A stretch of DNA of 64,000 nucleotides from Uloborus plumipes (taxonomy: Eukaryota > Arthropoda > Arachnida > Araneae > Uloboridae). The stretch spans positions 248,001 through 312,000 of the forward strand of contig JAXGGA010000067.1 in the NCBI GenBank assembly GCA_038373865.1. The letters are read 5' to 3'. Below, in pieces: positions 36,797-48,052 of this stretch (position 1 is the first letter of the stretch; every line of letters begins with the position of its first letter). The notes below the pieces were generated by a model. The model had not been told where the DNA came from, made no database searches, and saw only the letters and a list, made by a program, of their open reading frames with translations. Position numbers and translations under genes: made by a program.

Positions 36797-38955
36797 ATGG
36801 AGAGAGAAAAATTATTTCCATTGCCTCTTGGAGTGATGCCTCGTGTAATCAGCGCCAAGACTCACTAAAATACACAATGTTTTGAAATTTGTAAGTGAAT
36901 ACTTGCTTTTTAAAACTTTACAGTCTTGATAACTGATTAAAGAAATATTGAATAGTCTTCCACCGTCGGCATATATAAATTAATTTGCACCATTTAACCC
37001 GAAGAAATATTTGGGCACCCAATTGAGTCTGATAACATATAGGGGTAAGATTTAGTCCAATCCAATGATTTCTGTTTAGAGTTTAAACGAACTCAAAAAA
37101 AAAACCCTTTCCAGATATAAACACACAGCCAGACAGCAATGTTCAAAAACGGATTGCGCACCCTCTTAAATGTGTTAATATTTTAAAACTCAAAATTTAT
37201 GAAGCATTAATACGTTTCCTTGTAAATTTTTGACGTGAAAGAAAGTTATAAGAAAACCTGAGTACTACTGCGTGGGAGCAAACTGACTAAACACATTATT
37301 TTAACCCTTCAGGCAAAATTATGACTGATTAGGGAGGAAAATACTAACCTTAATAAGTTTTATATTTATTAATCATTTATTTTTTGTAAGAAAATATAAA
37401 AGCAAGCCTTGTCTACTTGCATGAAGCTAACTTATCTCTAAACCATATCTTTGTTTTGTAGGAACAAATATGATCAAACGAAGATATAGGATTTCAATTG
37501 GAGGTTGAACAAAAGAAACACAAAAAAAAAATAAGCATAAAATACACAGTGCACAAAGTCGAAACTTTATCTCTTTAAAGCATGTTCAAATTAGTATTTA
37601 AAATCGTCCATTCCTTTTCGTTCATATCTTAAGCTAGTCAGCTGCAGTAAAACTATCATATTTACGTGATTAAGATTTTTATGTCAACAAACAACAACAC
37701 ACCCATGAGTGGCTACTGTTAAGAATACCCAAAAAATGAATGTTTTCCCTGGAGCCGAAACAACGAGAATAGATGAACAAGGGATGGAAAAAAAAGTTGG
37801 AAGTGTCATAGATTGATGTGTCCCAAGCAGGTCACAAGAGATAGGCACTCCATCAAGCCGGTTGACTTGTTTTCTTAAGCCACAGATAAACAAGACACCG
37901 GACAAAATGTTCTCTGTAAACATCAGAGCATGATTGACAGGAACATGTGTAACCTTTTCTGGAAGGAGAAGGGAAATACACGAGAAAGATTATTTTGTTA
38001 CTAGCATTACTGAACAATGTAGTTTAAATAAGAGTTAAAATTGCATGTATAAAAGTTTGCCCCTCTTCATATGGTATTTCCAGACGTTTTTAAAATGTGA
38101 TAGATGGCTTAAAATATTAATTTTATTTGTATTCCAATAGAAACTGCTTAGTGGAGTATCGGTTAAGAGAATATCTCGCTTAATGCAATAAGTTTTCCAT
38201 GTACACTGATAAAAGTCATGAAACTATTGCGTTAAACATATTTGTAAAATATAGTGCTTTCAGTAGAGAGATTATTTGTGTTTAATTTTATCAGGGAAAA
38301 TAAGCGATTGTATCGACGATTTATACGGCACGTTACTTAGTGTGCGAAGCGTCTACCTGCTCATCTTCGTGCAACTGATGTGTTCCAATTGGTTTGGTGG
38401 ATAGAAAACAGTATATGTAAAAATAAGGTTCCAAGTTCGCTCCTTGCCACCCGCATCTCGCCCTTTCCGACTCATGTATTTTCTACAGTAAGATTTTACA
38501 GTGATGATGTTACGGTAAATATACTGGCAACATGGATGCCAGTAAATGTTGTCATTAAATTTCAGGAACTTTTTTAACAGTGTTCCAAACATTATTAAAT
38601 AGCTCCTGTAGTCCCGAATAATAGAGTAGTCTGCTTATTTAAATATATTTTCGTTAAAATTTGGTTATTGCATCAGGCAGATACGACTGCGTATATGAAT
38701 AGGCTTGATAATTAATTTGAAAGAGCGAGATTTATCAGAAAGTTTTTGCTTTCTCCAAATTTTATAGGAACTTTTCACTTTTACCCAGTTGTTTTTGAAA
38801 TCTATCAGCGATTAAACCTTAATTTTAGATTTCTACTTTGTTTTAACAGATTGTCCAACTTCCTTTTACAGTTTCTATCTTATTTCTTCGTAGACGTTTT
38901 TACTTCAGGTATTTGTTATTGTAGTATCACTGAATGTGTAATGATATAGAACCAT
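36797..38955. other. AT-rich DNA without recognisable gene
   Basis: No gene recognised. The 79-codon frames at 37684-37923 and 38353-38592 (both minus) have no known domain, and the second is opposed by an overlapping plus-strand frame. Confidence 0.4.
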
Positions 38956-39107
38956 TATATCTGTACCTCAGAACCAGACTAACGTAAGTTCATTTTCGTC
39001 ATTTTTCGGTAGAGGGGAAAAACGATTGTCGCATACATCGTTTTTCCCCTCTACTGAAAAATGAGGAAAATGGACTTACGTTAGTCTGGTTCTGAGGTAC
39101 AGATATA
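38956..39107. mobile_element. 152-bp near-perfect foldback element
   Basis: Two 71-bp arms starting TATATCTGTACCTCAG and ending ...GGGGAAAAACGAT pair with only three mismatches around a ten-base loop (39027-39036). It contains the string GACTAACGTAA, also the core of element A's word. It could be a hairpin MITE; a transcribed copy would fold as a long microRNA-precursor-like hairpin. Confidence 0.8.
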
Positions 39108-39192
39108 CCACTAAATATTCCTGTTATTACCATTTTGGACTTCCTTTGGATAAAGTCTTAGTTGAATTGTTTTATGAAATATTGGCAGTACA

Positions 39193-40183
39193 CGTACGGC
39201 TTTGCCCGTTGTATAAAATTAAAACGTCATTTGTTAAATAATTGATATAGAAAAAAGAATACCCGTTTTTAGTTATAATTCAACAATAATTCCTCAAAAG
39301 TATGATATGAAAATAAGCCAAAAGAAAAAATAAGAACAATTTTGCCGCTTGAAAAAAACAAATGAAATCTTACCAATTTTTAAAATAAGTAGGAAGTTGT
39401 CTTTTCTAGCTTTAAAAGCAATATAGTGCATCTATCAAAATGAAATATTTTAGAAAGAACGTCGCAATACCGCGATTTATACGATATGTTTACACTTTAC
39501 CGAGTTTTAATTCCTTAAAAACTGAGAAAATAAAAGCAGACGATTTTTTTAAAGAGTTAAAATATTTTAGTTAACTAATTTTTAAAGACCTGTGGTTTGG
39601 ATTGCTAATAAAACAAACACATTTTAAAAATTATTAAGGGAAAAATAACACAACGAATAAAGGTTATAAATACGTAGCCATGGTAACAACACGAAGAGTT
39701 CATTGCCGTTGATGAAATAATTCATTTCATCTTTGTTTTCAAATTTTATTCTCGAGCTTAATCACTTGCTCAAGGCAAGTCTTGAATTCCGGAATTCTAT
39801 AAACAATTATTACAGCTCTTCTAACTCTCGTAGAATCTTCGAACTAGCATCATTTTTAGCAGAAAATTTCAAGCTTTCGAATAATATAAGAGTTGAAAAT
39901 GTGCGTGAAATAATCAAATTTGTATAAAAAATGAGCTAAGAATTATAATAGAAAAATAACGAAATAGGATTTTCGAAAAAACGCTTCGTAGTGCACATCC
40001 CAATGCTACAAACTTATTTTGTGTCAAATTTTATGAAATTCGACCGCGTGTTTATGTTTTGGTGCTACGCGCGAAACAGACAGACAGAAATAAAAAGGAA
40101 GGAAGGAAAGAAAGAAGGAAGGAAGGAAATAAAGAAAGAAGGAAAGACAGACCCACCTTCAGCTTTATTATTAGTAGAGATGT
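39193..40183. mobile_element. Helitron-like interspersed repeat
   Basis: Starts CGTACGGCTTTGCCCGTTG and ends with a GAAGG microsatellite and CACCTTCAGCTTTATTATTA, the reverse complement of the end at 22690. Just before the microsatellite it has TATGAAATTCGACCGCG and GGTGCTACGCGCGAAACAG. Boundaries and class are inferred from the two ends. Confidence 0.5.
40092..40147. repeat. GGAA/GAAA microsatellite
   Basis: Purine tetranucleotide run inside the 39193-40183 repeat. Confidence 0.9.
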
Positions 40184-40457
40184 AATTCCTTTTTGAGAAA
40201 TATCTTGTTTAAAATGGAAAAATAGTTTGGGCAAATAATAAACGTAAGTAGGCCAGAAAAGCAGGACTTAAAAAAATTATTTCATGCTATTAAATGAGAA
40301 AATACATCAAGTCCATGACTTCAATGGAATTTTTAAGTTACAAATAGATAGCAGCTGTGCAGACGAAAATTAAAGTAGATTTCTTGACTATTTAAGATGT
40401 GACACAGATGCAAAATTAATATAAAGATGCAATTTTGTAATAAAAAATAAACGTATA

Positions 40458-40680
40458 AAAATAAACGGATTCAAATACAAAAAATATTTTATTGTCAAAA
40501 GCAAGGTACAATGCTCTACAATTCTCTACATAATCACCTTGACGATTGAAGGAATTGTTATACCTATGAACAAGCTGTATAATAGCCTCCTCGTAAACTG
40601 TTGCCGCCAATGATTGGAAGTGAGTTGTGATGGTGTTTTTGGGATCCAAGCCACTTTGGAAGCACGATGTCTTTCCAGAC
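40458..40680 (-). pseudogene. mariner-type transposase C-terminal fragment, left arm
   Basis: The minus strand reads FQSLAATVYEEAIIQLVHRY, then NNSFNRQGDYVEN. This matches the 'GI-LV-RYDKCLN--GDYVEK' C-terminal signature of one mariner-like transposase group (from memory of the family). The catalytic core is absent, so it cannot be active. Confidence 0.7.
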
Positions 40681-41078
40681 TCTAAAGGGCTGGTTTCCAA
40701 GAATCGTCACCGACGCCGGGCGCGACGCACGCTGGAATCAGAACCAGTTTGATTGGAGCGTGACGTGAAGCGACGTCAATCTGCGGCTCAGGCGCATGCG
40801 CAGAAGGCGGCGGTGTCTGTCGCCTCGCCAGAGACCGACGATTTCACTCCTAGGAAACCGGGCCTTAAGCAGGGATGACGTGCATTGCCATGTCCCAAAA
40901 CAGGGGGCATGGCATTGCTCGTCATCATAGTGCTCGAGTAACCCAACGGTTCCTCCAGCAATTTCAATGGTACATTTTTGAACAACCACCTTAAAGTTCC
41001 GACCGAGCGCCAAGTGACGTTCATCTGTTCCCTGAACTGAAGCAGGGACTTGGAAACATCTGCTTGAGTTCCCCGCTT
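40681..41078. other. GC-rich, CpG-rich insert within foldback
   Basis: Contains GGCGCATGCGC, GACGCCGGGCGCGACG and other CpG-dense strings in an otherwise AT-rich region. Two overlapping minus-strand frames cross it (40738-41013, 91 codons; 40788-41162, 124 codons, which extends into the right arm). I do not recognise either. The composition suggests captured exon or promoter-like DNA, but the origin is unknown. Confidence 0.4.
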
Positions 41079-41306
41079 GTCTGGAAAATCATTGTGCATC
41101 CAAATGGGCGTGAGACCCAAAGACACCGTCACAAGACACCGTCCAATCATTGGCGGCAACATTTTACAAGAAGGCCTTTATAAAGCTTTTTTACAGATAT
41201 AATAAATGCTTCTATCGTCAAGGTGATTATGTAGAGACTTGTAGAGCATAGCACCTTTCTTTTGATGATAAAATAATTTTTGTATTTGAATCCGTTTATT
41301 TTTTAT
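41079..41306 (+). pseudogene. mariner-type transposase C-terminal fragment, right arm
   Basis: The plus strand reads VQSLAATFYKKAFIKLFYRY, then NKCFYRQGDYVETCRA and a stop. It is the mirror of the left arm with independent substitutions, so the arms are not freshly duplicated. Confidence 0.7.
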
Positions 41307-43744
41307 AGCTTAGCAGAGGTTGAAAAAAAACAACCCTCGTATTTTAAAATGCTTCAATTAAGACTGGATCCAAACATTTCATCGAGCCGAAGTGTCGAAT
41401 AACTCACCATGTCCTTTCAAAAGGTTGTGAGGAAGAAGCAGAGAAGGACAGCTCATTTATTTGAAAACTTGCCCTACGAAAGAAGCTTTTAAAACCCCCA
41501 AGACCTAAGGCCCCTGTCGTGAAGTTCGACATATTTCGCGTCGTTCTGCTTGTTTCCTCCACTCCTTTCCTACTTCACTGTGAACTACGCCTCCATCCAA
41601 CGCTTAGTAAAGAAGAAGCATCTGCGACTCAAAGTTACGGAACAGAAAATGGCAACACGGTTCGCTCCTGGCTGGCGGCAACCACGTTTTTCGTCAGTGT
41701 AGCTATACCATCCGAGGATGTTGCCTCGTCAATTTTTTCATGAATATCCAGCAAACTTTTTTTCATCCTAAATTTTATTAAGAATGTAACTACAAGAAGC
41801 TTGACCTCTGGGAATGGATATGAAGAAAGCATCCTATATCAGTGATCTATCTGTGCAGCTATCAGTGTTCTAAACTGGAACATAAAATTTAGAGTCCGCT
41901 TCATGCTTGTACTTCGATGATCCCGGAGGTAACCTGGGTAGATAAGAATCCTGCAACGTAATTATGACGACCCCGACTGTTCCGGAATCTGTTCCAACGT
42001 GATGGAAAATAATTTTGGAGGAAAAAGCAGAAAGCAATAGCCACGAGCCTACCGCAAACCAGTGCGATCCTTAAAGGCCTAGAATAAAAGATCTATGAGT
42101 AAAACCGAGGTCGCCCTAAATTATTCCAGGTACTTTTCTTCATTCCTTCTTTGCAGAGTCAACATATTATCTTTCAGGTAAATCTTCATTAATTTTAATA
42201 GGTGAATTGCACGTGGGCCAAAATGGCTGGGAGAGTGGTCGAGTCCTTGGGTAGCGGTTTTTACCTTTTGTATCTGTTACAATGCAATGTATCACTAACG
42301 GCCTAATTAACATTCTCAAAATATAACCGCTTCACCACAGCCCCTATCCAACATTTTTGTTTGAAAAGGGCAAATGTGGATCCACTGGTATGTGCACTCA
42401 TTTCGCATTGAAGAAAACTGATAGCAAAGCTTCAGCTTTCTAAATGCTATTTGACCAGTTTTGCCTGTATCACAAATCAGTTTGTGAAATCTGATTTAAT
42501 TTAATTGCATTATGAAAATGGGGGCTTAATTACGAGAAACATTCCTCAATAAACTGTTTTTGAATTTGAGAAATAAGTTTAGTTTCCTAGATTTACTTAA
42601 TATGGCGTTTTATCCAACTGATCATCAGTAATTTTACGACAGAGTAATGAGGAAAAATATTAACGTGCTTCCAAATACAATAGCTAGATCGAAAGCTGTC
42701 ATGGAACCAAAATGCCGATGACGCAGTTTCCCTTTATAGTGGCATCAGAAGTTCAAAAATGTAAAAAGAATACTAACAATATTTCAGCGAAAAAGTGACT
42801 GAATACTACTTCTAGGTTTAATGATTTTTCTTAAGTAACTACATCTTTGAAGAAGGCATGATTTGTTAAAAGCACTGTGTTACACCGCAACCTCTCTGAT
42901 ATCATACGGTGGGTTTCAAAGATTTAGTAATGAGGGAATTGCGTAACACTATTATTGATTCTTCCAATGATGTAAGAACTTTTGGAGAAGATGTTACAGG
43001 GTATGAGGTATTTATTTGATTTTACAAAGCTTCTAAAGAAGACGAGACTTAGGTTAAAGTTTCAGTAAGTTTTCTAAGAATCGATAATGAGAAACAAACT
43101 TGGAGAGTTAGTACGGTAGAGTAAAGATAACCAATTCGTTAATGGTTATGAATACTGCAGGGTAAAATATACACACAATTACTGCGGATAATAATCGGAA
43201 AAATACACCACTTAAAAACTTATTACTATATTTATTTGCTAAATATTTATATTTTCTAAGACGTGCATACAATAAAGACTTCCTTAACGTCTGTGCTGTC
43301 ATGTAATTTCTTCGTTACGAATGTAATAATTAAACTTTAAACAGACGTAATTATAATTGGGTTAGGTAGAAATCTGCATTTTTTATCTTATTATTTGATG
43401 TTCTTTGTACAATTCTAAAGTTTGGAGCTGATTCCTTGATTAAAAAAAAAAAACAATTATGTTGAAAGTTTGAGTGTTACGTCAGTAATAGTTGAATCGT
43501 CCTGTAATAATTTAACTGAAGGGAGCAAATGCCAGGTAGTAATAAATGTACAGAAAATGTAATTAGCAAAATACGCATTACAATATATGCATAAACTATG
43601 TATGTGTCTAGCCTAAACTATTTTTCAAAGAGTAAATCTTCAGTAAAGGTGTTGTTGTAAACTCTTCACTTTTACAGCAGTCTAGCTGAATATAAATTGA
43701 TTGAAGTATGCAGGAGATGGGAGCAAGTCAGAGCCCTTTTTCTG
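41307..43744. other. Mixed-composition DNA without recognised gene
   Basis: 41400-42110 is less AT-rich than the flanks. It holds a 74-codon plus frame (41519-41743) starting with a hydrophobic stretch, an opposed 65-codon minus frame (41635-41832) and a 28-codon frame at 41409. None has a recognised domain, and the opposed pair cannot both be real. The rest of the interval is featureless. Confidence 0.35.
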
Positions 43745-44066
43745 GGTGGTAACCATGGTCGCCCGATCGATAAAGTGTCGGACTTATAGCCGGAGGGTCC
43801 CGGGTTCGATCCTAGCCGATCAAAGACCCATTGTCGTTATTAAAAGTGGCTGGGTGACATAAAATAAAGGTCGTAGTCACAAATCCTCCAAGTGAGACCA
43901 TACCTCTGTGGGTAATAGACCGGGCGTTTGCTCGGCCTTTGGTCGGGATCAAAAATACAGAATGCTCTTCAGGGTCCCATCCTGGCTAAACAAATAGTTT
44001 TGGTAGGTACAGGGGACCCTGGAGAGTAAAGTGAAGTGTGGAGACGGTAAATTCACCAAGCTTATG
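43745..44066 (+). mobile_element. tRNA-derived SINE, copy 1
   Basis: The tRNA-like head has GTCGGACTTATAGCCGGAGG and the pol III B-box-like GGTTCGATCC. The body contains GCCGATCAAAGACCCATTG, GTGGCTGGGTGACATAAAAT and CCTCCAAGTGAGACCATACC. It ends GGAGACGGTAAATTCACC then AAGCTTATG. Two other copies lie at 44798-45115 and 46041-46268. Confidence 0.8.
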
Positions 44067-44190
44067 ATTTATTTAGTTTTGGTAGGTATTTAGGTTTAGT
44101 TTTGGTAGGTTATTAGTTTTGGTAGGTACAGGGGACCCTGGAGAGTAAAGTGAAGTGTGGAGACGGTAAATTCACCAAGCTTATGCTTTA
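43995..44190 (+). repeat. Duplicated SINE tail with TTTTGGTAGGT spacer
   Basis: The final segment of SINE copy 1, from TTTGGTAGGTACAGGGGACC to AAGCTTATG, is repeated essentially without change about 120 bases further on. Between the two lie three extra AGTTTTGGTAGGT-like units. It probably arose by slippage or unequal exchange at the repeated phrase. Confidence 0.8.
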
Positions 44191-44797
44191 TTTTCGATGA
44201 AACTCGATCTAAGTTATTAGTCTAAGAGCTAGCAACGTTTTCAAGACATTATTTTAAGACGTTTGGCTTTTAAATATATCTTTATCAATGTTGTTCTAAG
44301 CCACATGTGGGGTGTCTGGTGTCCGAGTGTGGTTGCAATTTTTACTACGCATCCCAGTTTTACTGGTAAAAATAGTGATTTTTAAACAGTTTTGACGCAA
44401 TTAGAAGCAGAAACCTGTCGTAAGAAAGTCATACAACAATACATTATTGGAACGCTCTATTCTTTACTTTATAAGATTTTTGATTTATTGTAGTAGTACC
44501 TGGGGGCCGAGCCCGCTCGGTTAAAAAAAAACAGGTTAGTAAACTCGTGTTTTTTTCTAAAATGCGAAGTACTTATTTAGATCAACTTGAAAAGCATTTT
44601 TAAGCCTTTGGTTGCAATTACGCATTTAAAACAGCCGAAATTTGTTTTAAAAAACACAACCTTATTTAATCCATGCTCACAGTAAAATGACACCCAATTT
44701 CACTTAATTTGGCGCCGAAGGCGCGGGAGGGGTTGATGAGAATAGATGCAGAGCCCCCCCCCCCTTCTCCAGTACGCATTTGGTTCCGGTTGGTTTT
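44191..44797. other. Unassigned DNA with CGAGCCCGCTCGG palindrome
   Basis: The 13-base palindrome-like CGAGCCCGCTCGG at 44508 may start the interspersed repeat whose tail lies at 45139-45504. A C run lies at 44755-44764. No gene. Confidence 0.4.
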
Positions 44798-45115
44798 GAC
44801 TTTCACTTCACTTCACACTCCAAGGTTCCCCCCGTTCATACCACAACTCGTGGATTAACCGGGATGGGGCTCTGAAGAGCGCTCTGTTCATTTTTGAACC
44901 AGGCCCAAGGGCCAAGCAAACCTTTGGCCCAGCATCCAACCAGAGGTATCGTTTCACTTGGAGAATTTTACGACCACGAACAATTTTAACGTCCCCCAGC
45001 CACCATTAATGAAGACGGTGGATCTTTGATCGGCTGGGCTTCCTCTATATGATCGGACCGGGACCCTCTGGTTACGAGTCCGACGACTTACCGCGGCTCA
45101 CTCCCAATTCTAACT
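44798..45115 (-). mobile_element. tRNA-derived SINE, copy 2 (inverted)
   Basis: Reverse orientation. Its head reads GTCGTCGGACTCGTAACC, with a CGT triplet where a threonine anticodon would lie, then GAGGGTCCCGG and a decayed B box. The body (GGTGGCTGGGGGACGTTAAA) and tail (GTGAAGTGAAGTGAAAGTC) match the other copies. Confidence 0.8.
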
Positions 45116-45138
45116 TTTTTTTGATCGATCTCTTTTAA

Positions 45139-45504
45139 ATTTCAAAAACAATAAAATTCTAACGTGTTGCTAAAACTCGTTTGCCAAATACCATAAAAAT
45201 TTAAATTTTCGCTGATGTGATTAAATATGAAATCTATTGTTATAATAAAACGTGGTTGCTATGAAACAGTAACAATAAGAGTAATCATAAAGAAAATGGC
45301 GAAAGAAAGCTCTTCAAACTTCTAATGAAGGCACAAAAACGGAGTTTTTTGTGAAAACTTGCGTTTGTACAGAAAAAACGCCGATGTAGATGAACTCAAA
45401 AACCAAAACTTTATCTTACTACGAAATTTTATCAAAATCGTTAGAGCCGTTTTCGAGATCCGAAATATATATATACAAGAATTGCTTGTCTAAAGATATT
45501 AGAT
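45139..45504 (+). mobile_element. Interspersed repeat tail, copy i
   Basis: Shares with 47594-47940 the order CGTGGTTGCTATG / AACAGTAACAAT, AATCATAAAGAAAATGGCGAA, AAAACGCCGA.GTAGATGAA and CGTTAGAGCCGTTTTCGAG, ending in ATATACAAGAATTGCT and AAAGATATTAGAT. The type is common among arthropod non-autonomous repeats; Helitron-like is my best guess. An inverted fragment lies at 19020-19090. Confidence 0.65.
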
Positions 45505-45608
45505 GTAATTTTGTTTCGAAACTTAATATTTTAAGAATGAGTTTCATATTTATTGATTTTTTACCTGAAATATCTTACTAAACACTCTTGAGGAGGAAAA
45601 AAAGTATT

Positions 45609-47423
45609 TTAACCCATTAACCGCCGAAACTCGAAATCATTTTTTGTTTTTGATAAAAATCATAAAAGCTGTTAATATCAGCCCATACAATACTATTATG
45701 CTGTAAAAAGAGCAAAATTTCACTTACATTTAGAAATATAGGGTGTTGCGTTGACGCAACGTCAGCGGAAAAGGGTACGGATGCGAAGTAGTTTTATTTG
45801 ATACAATTCAGCAGTTTCAATGCGTTTTAGCCAGGTAAAATTTGTATGAGCTTTGATATGGTTTTGAAACGTGCAGAGAACTTTAGAAGAAAGTGAAATT
45901 TATTGTTAAAAATCATATAATTTTGTTTAATAAATTTTAAATTTAACAAAAACTAGATTAGCCAAGGTCATATATAATAAACTTCGTTGCAATCGGGCAA
46001 TATCACAAGCATTGCAACGATAAACAGTTTGGCAATGGCAATGGGACCGTAGTCAGCCTCATCAGGAAGGCGTCGGACTCGTAACCGGAGGTTCCCGGGT
46101 TTGATCCTAGCCGATCAAAGATCCATCGTCGTTACTAATGGTGGCTGGGCGACTTAAAATAAGGGTCATGGTCACAAAGTCCTCCAAGTGAAACGATACC
46201 TCTGGCGGTACTAGGCCAGAGGTTTGCTCGGCCCTTGGTCTGGTTCAAAAGAACAGAACGCTCGGAGCTAAATCGAACTTTCAACTTAATGGTGCTCGTA
46301 AAAACGGCAGCCGCTCTTTTTCCAACTTGAATCGGGTAGATCTGTCTCTGGCTCGGGTACCCGAGTGGTTTCAGAAACAACAACGCAGTGACAATACTTA
46401 CACCGTAGACTTTTGTTATTTCTAAATAAAGCTGTAAAAAGCCCCCGAGGTACTGGCATTAGTAAACTGAATTTGCTTGGCCGTCCTGTAGCTGAACTTT
46501 TCGTCTGTGTATATTTATCGAAGTGGGGAGGGGTGGGGGTGCTGTAAAACATAAAGTGCAACCTCTATTCTAAAATCCAACAGTGACTTTCTATGTTTTC
46601 TTCTCCAGCCTTAAAAGTTAGCCTTGAAAGTGTCCAAGCATTTGTTTGTGCAACACCGAAAAATCACTTTTTCTTTCGGTCTATAATTCTATAATTTGAA
46701 ACTTGACTATCGCACAAATCAACATTACCAATTTTCATGTTACATTGCTCAATGATACAAGGCTGAAGAACAGAAACCTTTTTCTTCTGAATTCTAGAGT
46801 AGCGAGAAACGTTCTTTACAGGCTCAATGTTACAGTAAGTAGAACCTTGAATCATCAGCAGCAGAGTTTTTATTTATTTTTCAAAAATCTGTTCTAATGC
46901 TTCTTGAACTAAGATATCGTGTTCTGGTCATTTCAAAACACGGAGACGAAAAAAAAAAAGCTTGCAGAGTCAAAACGCACAGGATAAAAATGAAATCAAT
47001 GCTTTCGGAAAAGCAGTTGAGACAGAGAGTCTGACTACCCCTTTTCCGCTGACGATGCGCTCGCGCAACACCTGCTTTTGCTTTCCTTCCCTCCCCCACA
47101 GAATCAGTTTCTGAGTGGAATTTTTTTATAAAAGTGACCTTGACTAAGAGTATTTCACATATAAACCCAAACTTTTTTTCATTTCTAACGTTTTTGATTG
47201 AAAAATAGATCACAAATTTGAGCAAAAAAAAACTATGTTAGAGCCACAATTTTTATTACATATAATAAAAAATGTTTGAGTCAATTTTTTTACGAAACAT
47301 GTTTCTGTCGTTGTTCTTAAACCTAAAACTGAAATCGATACAAAAATTAGTTAAATAGCGAATTTTTTATGATTTTTTATAATGACCGTTGCGTCAACGC
47401 AACACCAGCGGGTAATGGGTTAA
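45609..47423. mobile_element. 1.8 kb piggyBac-like element with nested SINE
   Basis: The core 45613-47419 lies between TTAA copies (45609-45612 and 47420-47423). The ends are CCCATTAACCGCC and the complement of CCCATTACCCGCTGG (imperfect). GCGTTGACGCAACGTCAGCGG-like words occur near both ends (45751-45771 and 47389-47411, inverted), and CGTCAGCGGAAAAGGG at 45759 recurs inverted at 47038-47054. SINE copy 3 is nested inside. Minus-strand frames of 82-114 codons in the interior (46135-46561, 46881-47225) do not resemble transposase. Confidence 0.65.
46041..46268 (+). mobile_element. tRNA-derived SINE, copy 3
   Basis: Head AGTCAGCCTCATCAGGAAGG (A-box-like), GTCGGACTCGTAACCGGAGG, B-box-like GGTTTGATCC, body GGTGGCTGGGCGACTTAAAA, and TCCAAGTGAAACGATACCTC. 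It stops earlier than copies 1 and 2, so it is 3'-truncated. It lies within the piggyBac-like element. Confidence 0.8.
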
Positions 47424-47593
47424 AACTAACTCTAACACTTTTATACTCAATTTTGAAATCGCATTTGATAAGTAAAAAGTAATCTGATTTTTATATAATG
47501 TAAGTGACCATAAAATTCAATAGATGTCGGTGGACAATAACCGGCTTTTGCATAAATGAAACAGCTTGTTATCTAGTGAGACCTTGCTTTAAC

Positions 47594-47940
47594 ATTTCAA
47601 AAACAATAACAATTTAACGTTGCCAAATACCATAATTTGAACTTGCGCTGTCCAATTGTTATAACAAAACGTGGTCGCCATGGAAACAGTAACAATGAAA
47701 GTAATCATAAAGAAAATGGCGAATTAAAAACTTCTCAAACTTTCAATGAAGGCACAAAAAAAACGGGGTTTTTTGTGAAAACTCGCGTTTTTCCAGAAAA
47801 AACGCCGACGTAGATGAACTCAGAAACCAAAACTCTATCTAAATGCAAAATTTTATCGAAATCGTTAGAGCCGTTTTCGAGATCCGAAAAATAAATAAAT
47901 ATATAAATATACAAGAATTGCTCGTTTAAAGATATTAGAT
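47594..47940 (+). mobile_element. Interspersed repeat tail, copy ii
   Basis: Partner of 45139-45504, same orientation, ending at the same ATTAGAT. The two copies flank the 1.8 kb TTAA element. Confidence 0.65.
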
Positions 47941-48052
47941 AATTGGAAAGTAAGTTTTCATATTTGATTTATGTTTTATTTTTTTTTTATTCTTCATTGT
48001 CTGATTTTTCGAAACTTTTATCAGTTCAGAAAACTTTTTTGAAAATATGCTT

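Larger units (their letters stand above)
40458..41306. mobile_element. Foldback element from opposed mariner-type transposase ends
   Basis: Inverted arms 40458-40680 and 41079-41306 begin AAATAAACGGATTCAAATAC and pair over about 220 bp with scattered differences. Each arm codes, pointing away from the centre, for the C-terminal part of a mariner-type transposase (two separate entries). The 398-bp centre (40681-41078) is much richer in G+C and CpG than the surroundings. The structure looks like two copies joined head to head with inserted DNA between them. Confidence 0.75.

Noticed and set aside
40738..41162. Overlapping 91- and 124-codon minus-strand frames as a host gene
   Set aside because: Two overlapping frames in a GC-rich insert within a foldback; absence of stops is expected from composition, and no domain is recognised.
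41519..41832. Signal-peptide-like 74-codon plus frame opposed by a 65-codon minus frame
   Set aside because: They oppose each other, have no recognisable family and no splice support, so I left both as unassigned.
46135..47225. Transposase gene of the 1.8 kb TTAA element
   Set aside because: Minus frames of 82-114 codons are serine- or basic-rich without a DDD/DDE pattern, and one overlaps SINE copy 3.
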